Part shown: positions 34,536 to 46,135 of the stretch, one piece after another
Position numbering within the stretch: position 1 is the stretch's first letter
How the letters are laid out: every line of letters begins with the position of its first letter
Origin: Streptomyces sp. H39-S7
Lineage (GTDB): Bacteria; Actinomycetota; Actinomycetes; Streptomycetales; Streptomycetaceae
Reading direction: 5' to 3'
Assembly (NCBI RefSeq): GCF_027158205.1
Contig: NZ_JAPVLU010000007.1
Span: forward strand, 62,001 to 126,000
DNA: 64,000 nt
The notes under the pieces: model-generated
The model's input: only the letters and a program-made list of their open reading frames with translations
The model's database searches: none
Told to the model about the DNA's origin: nothing
Position numbers and translations under genes: made by a program

Positions 34536-35792
34536 CTACCTGCCGTAGACGGCTACGAAGTCGCGCGTCGCCTTGACGTAGTAGCGGTCCGCCGGGTTCT
34601 CGAAGTCGAGGAGATTGGTGGGAGTGGGGTTGGCGGGGTCGCGGCTGCCGTCATAGGCCATGAAGGAGGGCCAGGCGCGGTTCATGTCGAGCGGCATGGC
34701 ACGGACCGCGCCGGCGCGCTGCATCAGGTCGGCCAGCGTGCGGGCGGTGAGCGCCTGCCCGACGACCATGATGATGTCGCCCGAGGCGGTGACCCCGACA
34801 CCGGAGCGCTCCACGTACATCTTGCTCTGGTCGGTGACGCCCCATTTGGCGTCGTTGCCGATGTCGGGCACGACGCTGCCGCCGTCGACCATCAGCTCCA
34901 GGCACTGCCGGACGCCGACGACGTCCGGAGTCATGGAGACGTCGCGGCCCCACACGCCGATCGCGATGGACCCGTCGCGGTAGAAGACCTCGGAGGCGGC
35001 GCCGGACCGCAGCTCACCGGCGGTCCGGCCGTTGAGGTAGAAGCCGCCGTTCGACCCGCCGTCGGTGACCCGGAAGCCGCCGTTCCAGGTCGCGACGAGC
35101 CCGGTCCGATGATCCGGGGGAATGGTCGGCGGCACGGAGAAGGTACCGCCCGGCTCGCGGAAGCCCGGGTGGAGCTGGAAGCGCGAGTGCTTCGCACTGA
35201 TCCAGGCGATCGCCGCCTGGTAGGAGGTGTGCTCGCTGTCGGGACGCACGTACGTCGCCTGCACGATCGGCAGGCCGTGGGAGTCGGCCACCGCACGCCA
35301 GACGCCCTCGCCCGGCAGGCCGGGGCTGACGACGGGCTCCATCGGCTCGCGCAGCGGCACTTCCGACTGGTGGACGGCGGCAGCGGCGGTGGTGGCCTTC
35401 ATCCGGTCCAGCGCGTCGGGCGGCAGGGTGCCGCCCACCTGCGGCGGGTCGAGCTGGTACTCCAGGTCCTCCAGCTTGTCGACCACCACGCCGAGCCGGT
35501 GGTCGCGGCTCCATTCGGCGAGCCGTGCCAGCACGCTGTCCTTGCCGGGATAGGTGAGCGCCTGCCCCACCGACCAGCCCACCGTGCCGACGCACACCAG
35601 TCCGACGGCCAGGGTGCCCCGGGTGAGGACCTGTCTCCGGCGCAGCTGGGCCGGTGTCAGGTCCCGCCGGTGCTTCCACGGCAGCAGACGCCGCCGCCGG
35701 GTGCCGTTCTCGGCCAGGTCGTCGCCGACAGTGCCGCCGTGCTCCGCCGACTCGTGAACGTCCGTGATCTGTCCGCCCGCCCCATGCGTCAT
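34536..35792 (-). CDS. membrane-anchored phosphodiester glycosidase (NAGPA-like) protein
   Basis: A 418-residue protein with a 55-residue basic cytoplasmic start, one membrane span (about 56-80, TRGTLAVGLVCVGTVGWSVG) and a large extracytoplasmic part. The C-terminal half matches the NAGPA/phosphodiester glycosidase domain (VATWNGGFRV, NGRTAGEL, CLELMVDGGSVVPD, SGDIIMVVGQALTARTLADLMQRAG, MPLDMNRAWPSFMAYDG). Family members act on phosphodiester-linked sugars, for example in cell-wall polymers, so an envelope role is likely. AGGGAG lies 5 bases before ATG 35792. It is divergent from the following gene. Confidence 0.85.
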   Translation of the reverse strand: MTHGAGGQITDVHESAEHGGTVGDDLAENGTRRRRLLPWKHRRDLTPAQLRRRQVLTRGTLAVGLVCVGTVGWSVGQALTYPGKDSVLARLAEWSRDHRLGVVVDKLEDLEYQLDPPQVGGTLPPDALDRMKATTAAAAVHQSEVPLREPMEPVVSPGLPGEGVWRAVADSHGLPIVQATYVRPDSEHTSYQAAIAWISAKHSRFQLHPGFREPGGTFSVPPTIPPDHRTGLVATWNGGFRVTDGGSNGGFYLNGRTAGELRSGAASEVFYRDGSIAIGVWGRDVSMTPDVVGVRQCLELMVDGGSVVPDIGNDAKWGVTDQSKMYVERSGVGVTASGDIIMVVGQALTARTLADLMQRAGAVRAMPLDMNRAWPSFMAYDGSRDPANPTPTNLLDFENPADRYYVKATRDFVAVYGR

Positions 35793-35998
35793 GGCGCTCC
35801 CTCTCTCATGGGTAATTTAATCCGCTTTATCCCCTCGTCTGTCGGCCTAATCGCATCGGTGGGAGAACCACCCGCGCGCCCGCCGCGCACCACGATCGGC
35901 CCAGCCGAACGAACCTCGGAGAACCACTGGCACAGAGCGTGCATGGACCACTACTCTGAGCGCCTGAACGGCCGGGACGTGATCATCAAGAGGGCCAC

Positions 35999-36778
35999 AT
36001 GACGTACACGGAACCCACCAGGTCGCGAGACGACTTCAACGACCGGACCTCGTCCGACCACCTCGACGGGTTGCTGGCCCGTGCGGGCCGGCCGGCACCG
36101 ATCTCCGCGGCACTGCTCGCGCGGCTGCGCACCGCCATCGTGCACCGCGCCGAACCGGTCTCGAACCGCTACAGCACGGAGCCCGGCCGGATGCTCGGCC
36201 GCCGCACCCTGCGCCATGTCTTCCTGCTGCCGGACGGCACGACTCCGGTCCTCTGGGAACTGGAGCACGACACCGGCCCCCACGCACGACTCGTGCACGA
36301 GCTCTTCGCGGACGAGCCGGCCCTGCTGGCGGCCGAACTGGAGGTGGACCTCCGCTTCCGCGACCTGGAACACAGCGCCGCGCTCGGGGACCTGCCGGAG
36401 AACCGGCAGGACCTGCACTTCACCCTCTCGGCCACGGGCCGGCGCCACAGGTACCAGGCGGCCGATTCCGCCGACCACGCCATGCGGCTGCTGCGCCGGG
36501 CGGTCAACCCCGACCTCCCCGGCGAAACGGTCCGCCTGCGGGTGCTCTCCGCCGTCGGCCACGACATAGCCTTCGCCGGCAGCAACAGCAGGGCGGTCGG
36601 CGAGCGCTGCGCCGGGTGGACCCTGTACGAGCACGCGTTCCTGCTCCCCGGCGGCGAGGAGATCAGCCTCTGGGAGGTGGACCACTCCATGACCCCGGAC
36701 CGCCACCCCGTCTGCGAGGTCTACGACCGCGAGGACACGGCCCGCGACGCGGCGGAGCGACTTCTCGAAGCGCTGTAG
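35999..36778 (+). CDS. DUF6227-like hypothetical protein
   Basis: A 259-residue soluble protein of a Streptomyces-type conserved family (DUF6227-like by recollection). Two similar blocks are visible: RRTLRHVFLLPDGTTPVLWELEHD (about residues 67-90) and WTLYEHAFLLPGGEEISLWEVDHS (about 207-230), so it appears to be an internal duplication. No catalytic motif, signal peptide or membrane span is seen. It ends just before a 19-bp hairpin shared with the convergent mycodextranase gene. Function unknown. Confidence 0.75.
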   Translation: MTYTEPTRSRDDFNDRTSSDHLDGLLARAGRPAPISAALLARLRTAIVHRAEPVSNRYSTEPGRMLGRRTLRHVFLLPDGTTPVLWELEHDTGPHARLVHELFADEPALLAAELEVDLRFRDLEHSAALGDLPENRQDLHFTLSATGRRHRYQAADSADHAMRLLRRAVNPDLPGETVRLRVLSAVGHDIAFAGSNSRAVGERCAGWTLYEHAFLLPGGEEISLWEVDHSMTPDRHPVCEVYDREDTARDAAERLLEAL

Positions 36779-36786
36779 GAACGCGA

Positions 36787-36832
36787 ACGCGAGTGCCGCC
36801 GGGAGGGTCAGGTCTCCCGGCGGCACTCGCGT
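36787..36832. terminator. strong bidirectional terminator
   Basis: A perfect 19-bp stem (arms 36787-36805 and 36814-36832) with an 8-base loop, centred between the convergent DUF6227-like and GH87 genes. It is among the strongest hairpins in the window. Confidence 0.8.
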
Positions 36833-36854
36833 CGGTCAGGTGGCTGCGCGCTCC

Positions 36855-39800
36855 TTACGGGTTCTGGACGATGGTGAAGGTCGAGGTGTTGTTCTTGATG
36901 TTCTGGAAGTTGTTGCTCATCCGGAGGTTGTTGAACGTGACCGTGCCGACCGCCGGGCCCTGGCCGGGCTCGGGGAGTTCGTTGGCCCAGATGCCGTAGC
37001 CGGACTTGGCGTCGAAGGCGTCACCGCTCTTCTGGGCACCGGTGATGGAGATGTTGGTGAAGATGGTGTCCTTCACCGGGAACTGCGGCTGTTGGCCGAC
37101 GTAGTTGGTCTGGAACATGATGCCGCTGTACGTCGGATCCACGATGTCGACATCGCTGACGCGGATGCCCTGGAAGATCTTCGAGGCCGAGAAGACCCAG
37201 ATGGCCGGGAAGACCTGACTGCCCCAGAAGTGCCCGCCGGCCCGCACGATCGAGATGTTCTGCAGGTTGGTCGGATCGGTGCCGAAGCCGTTCATCGGGT
37301 ACCCGAAGTCCAGCGAGCTGATCGTGATGCCCGAGTAGACCAGGGTGTCGGCGATGTAGATGTTCCGGAAGGTGTTCGCGAAGCCGCCGTAGACCGCGAC
37401 ACCGGCGGCGCGCCAGGTCAGGATCGACGTCAGGTTCTCGAAGACGTTGTTCTTCTCGTCCGCCCCGCCGGCGTCGATGGCGGAGAAGAGCGCGAAGCTG
37501 TCGTCGCCGGTGGACCGCGCCTCGATGTTGTTGAGGTGGTTGTCCGTGGAGCCGTTCGTCATGTTGATGCCGTCGGCGAACGTGTCACGGATGCGGGAGT
37601 TGGTGATGGTGATGTTGTCGGTGTTGGCGCCCCAGTAGAGGCAGACCGTGTGCTCGTTCCAGACGTTGTCGATGGTGATGTTGGCGACGTTGGAGAAGTC
37701 GAAGACCTTGCCGGGGCCGTCGATCCGCGACGTGTAGTTGCCGAAGTAGGCGAACCCGGAGAACGAGGAGCCGTTCGCGGACGCCTCGGCCCGGAAGCCG
37801 TTGTCGGTGTTGGCCTGGGTCGAGGGCGCGTTGAAGCGGGTGAACCAGGGACCGGCTCCGACCACCTTGACGGCCTTGCCGTACACCTGGAACTTGCTCG
37901 CCGTCTGGTACTCGCCCGGGGGCAGGTAGACGCCGACCAGGGTGCCCGTGGTGTCCATCCGGACCCTGTCGAGCGCGTTCTGCACGTCCTGGTGCGTGAC
38001 ACCGGCCGGAACCGTGTACTTGGCCGGGTCCGGGTTGGCGATCACCGTCGCCTGCTCCAGGTTGATGAAGTCGATCGCGTACTGCGTGGTGTTGGCGGCG
38101 TCCTTCTGCAGCTTGATCTTCGATCCGGCCGGGACGGTCGTCCCGAGCAGGATGTTGGCCTCGTCGTAGATGTGACGCGGTCCGCCGGCGCCGGGCGAGT
38201 TGCCCGGACCGGTCTCGTTCCCGTACAGCCAGGCGTACTTGGACGTCAGGTCGATCGCCTTGAGGAAGGTGCCGTTGACGTAGATGTTCAGGGTGGAGTT
38301 GATGCCGTCGCCGCCCGCGGCATCCGGGATGGAGAAGCGGGTGACCAGCGTGTTGGTGCTGGCCTTGGCGGTGAACTCGACGGAGGAGCCGGTCGAGTTC
38401 AGCGTGACGGCCTTGCGGCCCGACGCCTCGCCCGCCACGTCGCCCACGGTCCGGTTCGGCCCGACGACGGCCGCGCCGCCACCGAGGACGCCGTCCTCGG
38501 CCTCATACATGTCGTACGGCATGTTGGCGCCGCGCCCGACGAACAGCGGCTGGGTGCTGGTGTTGTTGGCCTGCTTGACCGGCAGTTCGTTGGCGTCGTT
38601 GGCCAGGACGGTCTTGACGCTGTACTTGCCGTTGCCGGCCGTCCAGGTGCCCAGGTTGACCGGGGCGGCGGTGGCGCCGGCCGCGATCGTCCCGTTGTAG
38701 GCGCCGGTCAGGGTCTTCACGACGGAGCCGGACGTGGTGTCCGTGACCGTGAGGGTGATGCCGTGGGCGCCGCTCGCGGAGGCAATGGTGCCCTGGTTCT
38801 TGATGGCCACCGAGAACGTCACCGTGTTGCCGGTCGCCGGGTTGCCCGGGGTCCAGCTGACGGGCGAGGCGATCAGGTCGGAGCTGGCCACCGGGGTGAC
38901 GACCAGCGGGCTCGGGCTGGTGAAGGCGTTGTTCGCCTCGTTCTGCTCGATGACGGCGTTGGCCTCGTCGACCTTGGCGCTCAGCGGGTAGGAGCCCGCG
39001 GTGCGCACGCCGATGCTGGCGGAGACGGTGGCCGACGCCCCGGCCGCGAGGGCGGCGACCGGCGCGGTGCCGGCGAGCGTGGTGCCGAGGTAGAGGTTGA
39101 CGCTGGTCGCGCCGGCGGCCGCGGGGCCGATGTTCCTGACCGTCGCGGAGAGCGTGATCGCGTCGGTCTCGACCGGCGTGGCGGGCGAGGCGGTGAGCGC
39201 GGACACCGTCAGGTCCGGGTTGGGTGCCGGCGTGCCGACCACCTGGAACTCGGCGACCTGGCCACCGCCCGCGCCGGAGTTCGACGTGATCTTGAGCTGG
39301 ACGTCCGCGAACCGCCCGGCGACCGGGATCGTCGCTGTGTTCCCCGTGGCCGGGTTGAACGTGTAGACGGTCGGTGAGGTCAGGCTGGTGAAGGACGAGG
39401 AGGCCTGCTCACGCCCGAGGACCTGGATGGTCTGGGTGCGGGTCGCCCAGGCGCCGTCCGGGTTGAGCTTCACCACGACCGAGTTGACGTCGGCGTTGGA
39501 GCCCAGGGCGACGGTCAGCGTGTTGGGGTAGCCGCTGCCGCCCTCCCAGTAGGTCGCCACGTTGTTGTCGTTCGCGTTCGCGGCGACGAAGTTCTGCGTG
39601 GTGGACGAGGCGGTGATGGCCTTGCCGACCGCCAGGTTCGAGCCGCCGCCACCGGTGCCCGTACGGGTGACGGTGTTGCTGTTGACCGACTCGTTGCCGG
39701 CCGCGTCCTTGGCCTTGACGTAGTAGGCGACGGTCGCCGTGTCGGGCTGGCTGTCGGTGTACGTGAGGACGTTTCCGGCCACGCTGGTGCGCAGCACGTT

Positions 39801-40865
39801 GTTGGCGTACACGTCATAGCCGGTGACGCCGACGTTGTCCGTCGACGCGTTCCACGTCAGCTTGATCTGGCCCGACGCCGGCTGGGTGTAGGCCAGGCTC
39901 GCCGGTGCGGTGGGCGCCTGCGTGTCGCCCGTCGTCGGTCCGTAGAGCTCGAACTCGGACAGCTGGGCCGCGGGCCAGGCGGTGTTGGCGGTGACGTTCA
40001 GCCGGACGTACCGGGTGTTGATCGTGTTGAAGTTCACCGTCACCGTGTTGCCGGTGGACGGATTGAAGACATAGCCCTTGGAGGCGGCGATGTCGGTGAA
40101 GGCCGAGCCGTTGGTGCTGCCCTGTACCGACAGCGTCTGCGTCCTGGTCTCCCACCCGGTCGGCAGCTTCAGCACCAGCTGGTTCACCCCGACGGTGGCT
40201 CCCAGGTCGGCCTGGATCCACTGCGGGAAGGCGCTGTTGTTGCTCTCCCAGTAGCTGGCCTGGTTGCTGTCGTTGGCGTTGCCCGGCACGTAGGGGGAGT
40301 TGGAGCTGCTCGCCGTGATGGTCTTGGCGATGGCGAGGTTGTCGGTCGAGGCCACTGCCTCGGAGACCTGCAGTTCGGAGATCTGGGCGGCCGCCTTGGC
40401 GGTGTTGGCCGTCACGGCGACCCGGACGAAACGGGTGTTGGCCGCCGGGAACCTGATCTTCACGGCGTTGCCGGAGCCGGGAGCGAAGACGTACTTGGCG
40501 GAGCCGACGATCGTCTCGTAGCTCGTGCCGTCGGCGCTGCCCTGCACGGCGAGCGTCTGGGTGCGGCTCGACCAGCCGGCGGGAACCTTCAGGGTGACCT
40601 GGTCGATGGTCCTGCTGCGCCCGAGGTCGACCTGGGCCCACTGCGGGAGGGCGGTGCCGCTGCCCTCCCAGTAGGTGGACTGGTCGCCGTCGTTCAGGTG
40701 TCCGGCCGTGCTGCCGCCGCTGGACGCGCTGGCCGTGGCCGACTTCCCCGTCGCCGCGTTGGGGGCGGACTCGGCCGCCGCGGCCCGGAGCACCGGCCCG
40801 CCGAGAAGCAACAGACTGGTCGCGAGCGAGCCCGCGACCAGCTTGGGTATCCGCTTCGATCTCAC
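36855..40865 (-). CDS. secreted multidomain GH87 mycodextranase / alpha-1,3-glucanase
   Basis: A 1336-residue secreted enzyme. After the signal peptide (about residues 1-30) come two F5/8 type C (discoidin) modules (about 35-170 and 175-310), an Fn3 module (about 315-405), a third discoidin module (about 410-545), two CARDB-like beta-sandwiches (about 550-655 and 662-770), a CBM6/35-like module starting YEAEDGV (about 780-930) and the right-handed beta-helix of GH87 (about 935-1336). The helix carries the Asp clusters DGINMTNGSTDN and STGDDSFALF expected for catalysis. GH87 enzymes cut alpha-1,3-glucan, as in fungal walls. GTG 40865 follows GAGG by 6 bases; a longer TTG start is not supported. 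It is divergent from a second discoidin-bearing glycosidase. Confidence 0.88.
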   Translation of the reverse strand: MRSKRIPKLVAGSLATSLLLLGGPVLRAAAAESAPNAATGKSATASASSGGSTAGHLNDGDQSTYWEGSGTALPQWAQVDLGRSRTIDQVTLKVPAGWSSRTQTLAVQGSADGTSYETIVGSAKYVFAPGSGNAVKIRFPAANTRFVRVAVTANTAKAAAQISELQVSEAVASTDNLAIAKTITASSSNSPYVPGNANDSNQASYWESNNSAFPQWIQADLGATVGVNQLVLKLPTGWETRTQTLSVQGSTNGSAFTDIAASKGYVFNPSTGNTVTVNFNTINTRYVRLNVTANTAWPAAQLSEFELYGPTTGDTQAPTAPASLAYTQPASGQIKLTWNASTDNVGVTGYDVYANNVLRTSVAGNVLTYTDSQPDTATVAYYVKAKDAAGNESVNSNTVTRTGTGGGGSNLAVGKAITASSTTQNFVAANANDNNVATYWEGGSGYPNTLTVALGSNADVNSVVVKLNPDGAWATRTQTIQVLGREQASSSFTSLTSPTVYTFNPATGNTATIPVAGRFADVQLKITSNSGAGGGQVAEFQVVGTPAPNPDLTVSALTASPATPVETDAITLSATVRNIGPAAAGATSVNLYLGTTLAGTAPVAALAAGASATVSASIGVRTAGSYPLSAKVDEANAVIEQNEANNAFTSPSPLVVTPVASSDLIASPVSWTPGNPATGNTVTFSVAIKNQGTIASASGAHGITLTVTDTTSGSVVKTLTGAYNGTIAAGATAAPVNLGTWTAGNGKYSVKTVLANDANELPVKQANNTSTQPLFVGRGANMPYDMYEAEDGVLGGGAAVVGPNRTVGDVAGEASGRKAVTLNSTGSSVEFTAKASTNTLVTRFSIPDAAGGDGINSTLNIYVNGTFLKAIDLTSKYAWLYGNETGPGNSPGAGGPRHIYDEANILLGTTVPAGSKIKLQKDAANTTQYAIDFINLEQATVIANPDPAKYTVPAGVTHQDVQNALDRVRMDTTGTLVGVYLPPGEYQTASKFQVYGKAVKVVGAGPWFTRFNAPSTQANTDNGFRAEASANGSSFSGFAYFGNYTSRIDGPGKVFDFSNVANITIDNVWNEHTVCLYWGANTDNITITNSRIRDTFADGINMTNGSTDNHLNNIEARSTGDDSFALFSAIDAGGADEKNNVFENLTSILTWRAAGVAVYGGFANTFRNIYIADTLVYSGITISSLDFGYPMNGFGTDPTNLQNISIVRAGGHFWGSQVFPAIWVFSASKIFQGIRVSDVDIVDPTYSGIMFQTNYVGQQPQFPVKDTIFTNISITGAQKSGDAFDAKSGYGIWANELPEPGQGPAVGTVTFNNLRMSNNFQNIKNNTSTFTIVQNP

Positions 40866-41204
40866 TGCGTTCCTCTGTCTCTCGTCCGGAGTGTCAGGAG
40901 TGGGGGGCGAGTGAGGCCTCGGCCTCGCTCTCGCCGACGAAGTTGCGGAGAACGGTGAAGAATGAACGTCACTCTGCAATAAATTTGCATTGAGTTAGCA
41001 GAGTGTTACAGACGTGCTACGACGGCGTCTACGCCCGTGCAAGATCGGCTTGGGGTGTCCGAAACCGGGTGTGGGACGTATTTTCAGTGCCATCTGCATA
41101 ATTTGCTGGCTTCGCGCGATCTATTGCGCCGGTGTTTTGTCCTGGCTACGATCTGCCGCTGACCGGTCAACGGCGCGCAACCGTGTACAACGGGAGGAGT
41201 CCAC
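40866..41204. promoter_or_regulatory. divergent promoter region of the two discoidin glycosidases
   Basis: 339 bases between divergent genes. It holds a short A/T-rich inverted repeat TGCAATAAATTTGCA (40975-40989; 5-base arms TGCAA/TTGCA) and a similar word TGCATAATTTGC (41095-41106). The two copies, about 120 bases apart and each nearer one gene, could be operators for co-regulation. No perfect LacI-type site is present. Confidence 0.45.
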
Positions 41205-42890
41205 ATGGGGATCTCACGCCGGGTGTTCATCGGATCGGTGACGGCGGGAGTCGCCCTCGGCGCCCTGCCGGCCACCGGTGCGCTAGGAGGGGCGGCCGTT
41301 GCCGCGAGCCCGCCCGGAGACGTGGTCGGGAAGATCACCGTCGGCTACCAGGGCTGGTTCGCCGCGCCCGGCGACGGAGCGCCCATCAACGGCTGGTGGC
41401 ACTGGAGCCAGAACTGGTCCCAGCCGCCGTCCCCGGCCAACAACGCGATCCGGGCCTGGCCCGACATGCGGGAGTACACCGGTGCCTACCGGACCGCGTA
41501 CGGCAACCTCGGCAACGGGCAGCCCGCGACGCTCTTCTCCTCCTACGACCAGCAGACGGTCAACGCCCACTTCCTGTCGATGCGGCAGAACGGCTGCGAC
41601 ACCGCCGCCCTGCAGCGGTTCAACCCCAACGGTGGCGAAGGCGCCACCCGCGACGCGATGGCCGTGAAGGTCAGGACCGCGGCGGAAGCCAACGACCGCA
41701 AGTTCTACGTCATGTACGACGTCAGCGGCTGGGCGAACATGCAACCGGAGATCAAGGCCGACTGGACCGCCAAGATGGCAGCCCTGACCTCCTCCCCGGC
41801 GTACGCGCGGCAGAACGGCAAGCCGGTCGTGGGCGTCTGGGGCTTCGGTTTCGCCGACGACAACCACCCCTGGTCGCCCGCGGCCTGCCTCGACGTCGTC
41901 AACTGGTTCAAGAACCAGGGCTGTTACGTCATGGGCGGTGTGCCGACGTACTGGCGCACCGGGATCAACGACTCACGTCCCGGGTACCTCGACGTCTACC
42001 GCGCCTTCCACATGCTCTCCCCGTGGATGGTCGGCCGCATCGGCAACGCGGGGGACTCCGACCACTTCTACGACCTGTGCACCGTTCCGGACCAGGCCGA
42101 CTGCAACGCCCACGGCATCGACTACCAGCCGTGCGTGCTCCCCGGCGACGTGACCGCACGCCAGCGGGCGCACGGCGACTTCATGTGGCGGCAGTTCTAC
42201 AACGTGGTGCGGGCGGGCGCCCAGGGCATCTACATCTCGATGTTCGACGAGTACAACGAGGGCAACCAGATCGCCAGGACCGCCGAGAACGCGTCGGCCA
42301 TCCCAGTGGGCTCCGGCCTGCTGGGGCTGGACGAGGACGGGACGGCCTGCTCCGCCGACTACTACCTGCGGCTGACGGCCGACGGCGGCAGAATGCTCAA
42401 GGGCCAGCTCGCGCTGACCCCGGTACGCCCGACTGTTCCGGTCCTCGGCGGCGGCCCCCCGCCCGTCGACTCGAACCTCGCGCTGCGCCGGCCGACGTCG
42501 GAGAGCGGCCACACGCAGGGCTACGGTGCGGGCAACGCCGTCGACGGCGACGCCAACAGCTACTGGGAGAGCGCCAACAACGCGTTCCCGCAGTGGCTGC
42601 AGGTCGACCTCGGCTCGGCGGTCGCCACGAAGCGGATCGTTCTGTCCGTGCCGCCGGCCGCCGCCTGGGGGGCCAGGACCCAGACGCTCTCCGTCCTGGG
42701 CAGTACGGACGGCGCGAACTTCACCACCGTGGCCGGTGCGGCCGGCCGCACCTTCGATCCGGCCACCGGCAACCGCGCCACCATCACCTTCCCGGCCACC
42801 GCGACCGTCCGGTACCTGCGGCTGCAGTTCACCGCCAACACGGGCTGGCCGGCGGGGCAGGTCGCCGAATTCCAGGTCTTCGCGTCCTGA
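41205..42890 (+). CDS. secreted GH71/GH99-like glycoside hydrolase with discoidin module
   Basis: A 561-residue secreted protein. A twin-arginine-like signal (RRVFIGSVTAGVALGALPATGALGG, about residues 5-30) leads to a TIM-barrel domain (about 42-410) with GYQGWFAAPGDG, SYDQQTVNAHFLSMRQNGCD, KFYVMYDVSGW and YISMFDEYNEGNQIA, typical of GH71/GH99-like proteins often labelled xylosidase/arabinosidase. A C-terminal F5/8 type C domain (about 428-560) is very like the discoidin modules of the divergent mycodextranase. GH71 includes alpha-1,3-glucanases, so the pair may attack the same polymer, but the family assignment is uncertain. GGGAGG precedes the ATG by about 8 bases. Confidence 0.8.
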   Translation: MGISRRVFIGSVTAGVALGALPATGALGGAAVAASPPGDVVGKITVGYQGWFAAPGDGAPINGWWHWSQNWSQPPSPANNAIRAWPDMREYTGAYRTAYGNLGNGQPATLFSSYDQQTVNAHFLSMRQNGCDTAALQRFNPNGGEGATRDAMAVKVRTAAEANDRKFYVMYDVSGWANMQPEIKADWTAKMAALTSSPAYARQNGKPVVGVWGFGFADDNHPWSPAACLDVVNWFKNQGCYVMGGVPTYWRTGINDSRPGYLDVYRAFHMLSPWMVGRIGNAGDSDHFYDLCTVPDQADCNAHGIDYQPCVLPGDVTARQRAHGDFMWRQFYNVVRAGAQGIYISMFDEYNEGNQIARTAENASAIPVGSGLLGLDEDGTACSADYYLRLTADGGRMLKGQLALTPVRPTVPVLGGGPPPVDSNLALRRPTSESGHTQGYGAGNAVDGDANSYWESANNAFPQWLQVDLGSAVATKRIVLSVPPAAAWGARTQTLSVLGSTDGANFTTVAGAAGRTFDPATGNRATITFPATATVRYLRLQFTANTGWPAGQVAEFQVFAS

Positions 42891-42906
42891 AGGCCGTTCC
42901 GCACGC

Positions 42907-42944
42907 CCGGTTCGGCGTCGGCGTCCTGGCCGATGCCGAACCGG
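42907..42944 (+). terminator. hairpin after the GH71/99-like gene
   Basis: A perfect 10-bp stem (CCGGTTCGGC and complement; 42907-42916 and 42935-42944) with an 18-base loop, 16 bases after the stop codon. Confidence 0.5.
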
Positions 42945-43016
42945 TGCACCATGGGTCAGCCCACCGCGGCCCATAAGCCCTGGTGATGGATGGCTCGACT
43001 GCTAGCGTTATCGGTT

Positions 43017-43925
43017 ATGGAACTGCGCCAGCTCGAATACCTCGTGACGGTCGCCGAAGAGGCCAGCTTCACCAAGGCCGCAGCCAGACTCCATGTGGCA
43101 CAGCCCGGGGTCAGCGCCCAGATCCGCCTCCTGGAACGGGAGCTGGGCCAGGACCTGCTGGACCGCTCCGGGCGCACGGTCCGGCCCACCGATGTGGGCG
43201 CCGCCGTGCTGCCGTACGCGCGGGCGGCGCTGGCCGCGGTCGCCGGCGCCCGGCAGGCCGTCGAGGAGCTGACCGGACTGGTCCGCGGGCATGTCGCGGT
43301 CGGTACCGTGACCTCGCTCGGGCAGGCCGTGGACCTGGCCGGACTGCTCGCCGACTTCCACCACCGCCATCCGGCGGTGGAGATCGGCCTCATCGAGGAC
43401 ACCTCGGACCACCTGCTCCAGGCGCTGCTCGCCGGGCGGCTGGATGTGGCGGTCGTCAGTCTGGCGGACGAGCCCCCGCCGGGAATCGGGGTGCAGGTCG
43501 TCGTGGACGAGCCGTTCGTCGTCGCCGTCGCCACCGGCGATCCGCTGGCGGGCCGGACCTCGATCGCCGTCGACGCCCTCGGCGGCCTTCCGCTGATGTG
43601 CCTGCCGCGGGGCACCGGACTGCGCACCGTCGTCGACCGGGCCTGCGCCGCGGCGGGCTTCCGGCCGCGGATCGCGTTCGAGGCGGCCGATCCCACCGTC
43701 CTCGCGCAGTTCGCGGCGCGGGGTCTGGGAGTGGCGATCCTGCCCGAATCCCTCGCCCGTTCCTATCCCGGCGAACTGCACCCCGTGCGGCTTACCGGGC
43801 CGGAACTGCGCGGGCGCCTGGCGCTCGCCTGGCGCGCGGAGGGCCCGGCCGGTCCGGCAGCCCGCGCCCTGATCCGGCGGGCTCGCGCGATGCTGCCGGA
43901 ACGGGCGGAGGAAGCTCCCGCCTGA
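43017..43925 (+). CDS. LysR-family transcriptional regulator
   Basis: A 302-residue regulator. The N-terminal winged helix (MELRQLEYLVTVAEEASFTKAAARLHVAQPGVSAQIRLLERELG, about residues 1-45) and the periplasmic-binding-like effector domain (about 90-295) are complete. Starts upstream in frame (GTG 42990) are less likely than ATG 43017, which would give a nearly leaderless transcript. It is followed on the same strand by the FadH-like gene, with a palindromic site between them, so it may regulate that gene. Its ligand is unknown. Confidence 0.92.
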   Translation: MELRQLEYLVTVAEEASFTKAAARLHVAQPGVSAQIRLLERELGQDLLDRSGRTVRPTDVGAAVLPYARAALAAVAGARQAVEELTGLVRGHVAVGTVTSLGQAVDLAGLLADFHHRHPAVEIGLIEDTSDHLLQALLAGRLDVAVVSLADEPPPGIGVQVVVDEPFVVAVATGDPLAGRTSIAVDALGGLPLMCLPRGTGLRTVVDRACAAAGFRPRIAFEAADPTVLAQFAARGLGVAILPESLARSYPGELHPVRLTGPELRGRLALAWRAEGPAGPAARALIRRARAMLPERAEEAPA

Positions 43926-43958
43926 GCGCCGCGAGCTCATGACCCGCAGCGTGACCTC

Positions 43959-43976
43959 TATGCAACTTGTTGCATA
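43959..43976. promoter_or_regulatory. TATGCAAC-TT-GTTGCATA palindrome upstream of fadH-like gene
   Basis: Two 8-base arms separated by two bases, 55 bases before ATG 44032. Both a LysR gene (upstream) and a PadR gene (downstream) flank the enzyme gene, and either could bind it. The compact symmetric form fits a PadR/GntR/MarR-type dimer better than the T-N11-A half-sites of LysR. Confidence 0.6.
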
Positions 43977-43995
43977 ATCGACTCGACTCGTCTAG

Positions 43996-46053
<2,058 letters not shown>

Positions 46054-46135
46054 CCCCGGGCCGGCGCACACCGCCCCGGCGCACGCCGGGCCGGTGTGCG
46101 TCGGGGCGGGATTCCGGGGCCGCTACGTTGGGACC

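Noticed and set aside
36840..39377. 845-codon open frame antisense to the GH87 gene
   Set aside because: Val/Arg/Gly-rich shadow of the mycodextranase coding strand.
40866..40979. Longer start for the GH87 protein
   Set aside because: It needs a TTG start inside an A/T-rich promoter motif; GTG 40865 has a good site and gives a normal signal peptide.
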